Positions 63,420 through 64,000 of a DNA stretch of 64,000 nucleotides are shown here, one piece after another (positions within the stretch are counted from its first letter, which is position 1; each line of letters starts with the position of its first letter). The position numbers and the translations under genes are program-made. The notes below the pieces were generated by a model. The model ran no database searches. It saw nothing but the letters and a program-made list of their open reading frames with translations, and was not told the origin of the DNA. The stretch is from Coriobacteriia bacterium (lineage in GTDB: Bacteria; Actinomycetota; Coriobacteriia; Anaerosomatales; JAAXUF01), in the NCBI GenBank assembly GCA_013336165.1, contig JAAXUF010000002.1, positions 1 through 64,000 on the forward strand, read 5' to 3'.

Positions 63420-64000
63420 ATGATCAAAGAGACTCGCGATTCCGCAGCTTTCGGTTACGCTGCTGCTGCTGCGACGGGCATCACTGGGGTTGCGACGCCG
63501 GGGACCTTGCTCGAAATCGGGGCCCTGCAAAGCGCGATCTTCAACAGCGCGAACTTCTCGAGCATCGCCACCGACGCGAACGGCGTCATCCAGATCTTCA
63601 ACGTCGGCGCCGAGCGGATGCTGGGCTACGCGGCTGCAGAAGTGATGAACAAGCTCACACCAGCCGACATCTCCGATCCCCAAGAGCTGATAGCGCGCGC
63701 CAAGTCGTTGAGCACCGAGCTCGGAACCCCGATCACTCCCGGTTTCGAGGCATTGGTGTTCAAAGCGTCACGCGGCATCGAGGATATCTACGAACTGACC
63801 TACATCCGAAAGGATGGCAGTCGCTTCCCGGCGGTCGTATCGGTCACCGCACTGCGCGATGCACAGGGCGCCATCATCGGCTACCTGCTCATCGGTACGG
63901 AGGTCAAGGCCGGGGCCCTGCAAAGCGCGATCTTCAACAGCGCGAACTTCTCGAGCATCGCCACCGACGCGAACGGCGTCATCCAGATCTTCAACGTCGG
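63420..64000 (+). CDS. tandem PAS-repeat sensor protein (runs off the window)
   Basis: An open frame from ATG 63420 (GGAGAGGG upstream) to the window end. After about 33 residues with an Ala-rich stretch (GYAAAAATG) come PAS domains in a 131-residue period. The first unit runs 63519-63911; the second starts at 63912 and is identical to the first in all 89 bases visible. Each unit opens GALQSAIFNSANFSSIATDA and includes IQIFNVGAERMLGYAAAEV and the PAC part YIRKDGSRFPAVVSVTALRD. The output domain lies beyond the window. Confidence 0.88.
   Translation, partial: MIKETRDSAAFGYAAAAATGITGVATPGTLLEIGALQSAIFNSANFSSIATDANGVIQIFNVGAERMLGYAAAEVMNKLTPADISDPQELIARAKSLSTELGTPITPGFEALVFKASRGIEDIYELTYIRKDGSRFPAVVSVTALRDAQGAIIGYLLIGTEVKAGALQSAIFNSANFSSIATDANGVIQIFNV
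63519..64000 (+). repeat. 393-bp in-frame tandem repeat encoding PAS domains
   Basis: Positions 63912-64000 repeat 63519-63607 without a mismatch. The period of 393 bp equals 131 codons, so the frame is kept. Identity at DNA level implies recent duplication or ongoing recombination. The number of units is unknown because the window ends. Confidence 0.9.

Overview
The window is GC-rich, densely coded bacterial DNA with no intact mobile element and no CRISPR. It suggests an anaerobic, high-GC Gram-positive, most likely a Coriobacteriia-type actinobacterium. Two things point there. First, about 1-13 kb keeps the gene order known from the Bacillus chromosome (rsmI, divergent abrB, metG, tatD, yabE-like, ksgA, veg, ispE, spoVG, glmU, prs, ctc, pth). 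Second, the metabolic genes are oxygen-sensitive or anaerobic in character: a 2-oxoacid:ferredoxin oxidoreductase, DUF362-ferredoxins, an iron-sulfur flavoprotein and hgcAB. A high-GC clostridial relative is not excluded. Taxonomy is inferred from gene content only.

Layout. 0-13 kb: housekeeping block on the minus strand (tRNA hydrolase, L25/Ctc, PRPP synthetase, GlmU, tRNA-Gln, SpoVG, IspE, Veg, KsgA, G5/3D cell-wall protein, TatD, MetG, RsmI) with a divergent AbrB. 13-17.7 kb: two paralogous membrane proteins, a DUF362-ferredoxin, a ROK kinase and a nitroreductase. 17.7-21.4 kb: the most notable locus, hgcA and hgcB (mercury methylation) on the minus strand, with hgcB reading in frame into an arsenite methyltransferase (arsM). 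Divergent from it are an ArsR regulator and an ACR3 arsenite exporter; two copies of a 10-bp repeat lie between. 22-25.6 kb: a five-gene PadR/ABC-transporter operon chained by 4-nt overlaps. 25.6-31.1 kb: a Rex-like protein, two cupredoxin-type lipoproteins, a TauE/SafE-like membrane protein with its own cupredoxin domain, a DMT-type permease and a DUF2202 lipoprotein.

31-40 kb: tRNA-Val beside a degenerate repeat, a PAS-PAS-GGDEF protein overlapping a thioredoxin-reductase-like flavoprotein, a shortened DUF362-ferredoxin, a Lon-type protease, a cardiolipin synthase and an MFS exporter. 40.7-48.9 kb: an organic-acid module, four subunits of a 2-oxoacid:ferredoxin oxidoreductase plus a P-loop ATPase, flanked by two copies of an acyl-CoA synthetase and XRE-cupin regulator pair. 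49-57.2 kb: a complete kdp potassium-uptake locus. Its KdpD sensor is split into two separate genes at opposite ends, and a 34-residue membrane peptide lies just before KdpF. 57-64 kb: an MFS transporter, a 2-hydroxyacid dehydrogenase, a DUF255 protein, an ApbE flavin transferase, and the start of a protein made of near-identical PAS repeats that runs off the window.

The strongest candidate for an undescribed arrangement is the hgcA / hgcB::arsM / arsR / acr3 locus, where mercury and arsenic methylation genes appear joined in one ORF and share a regulatory region with arsenic efflux.
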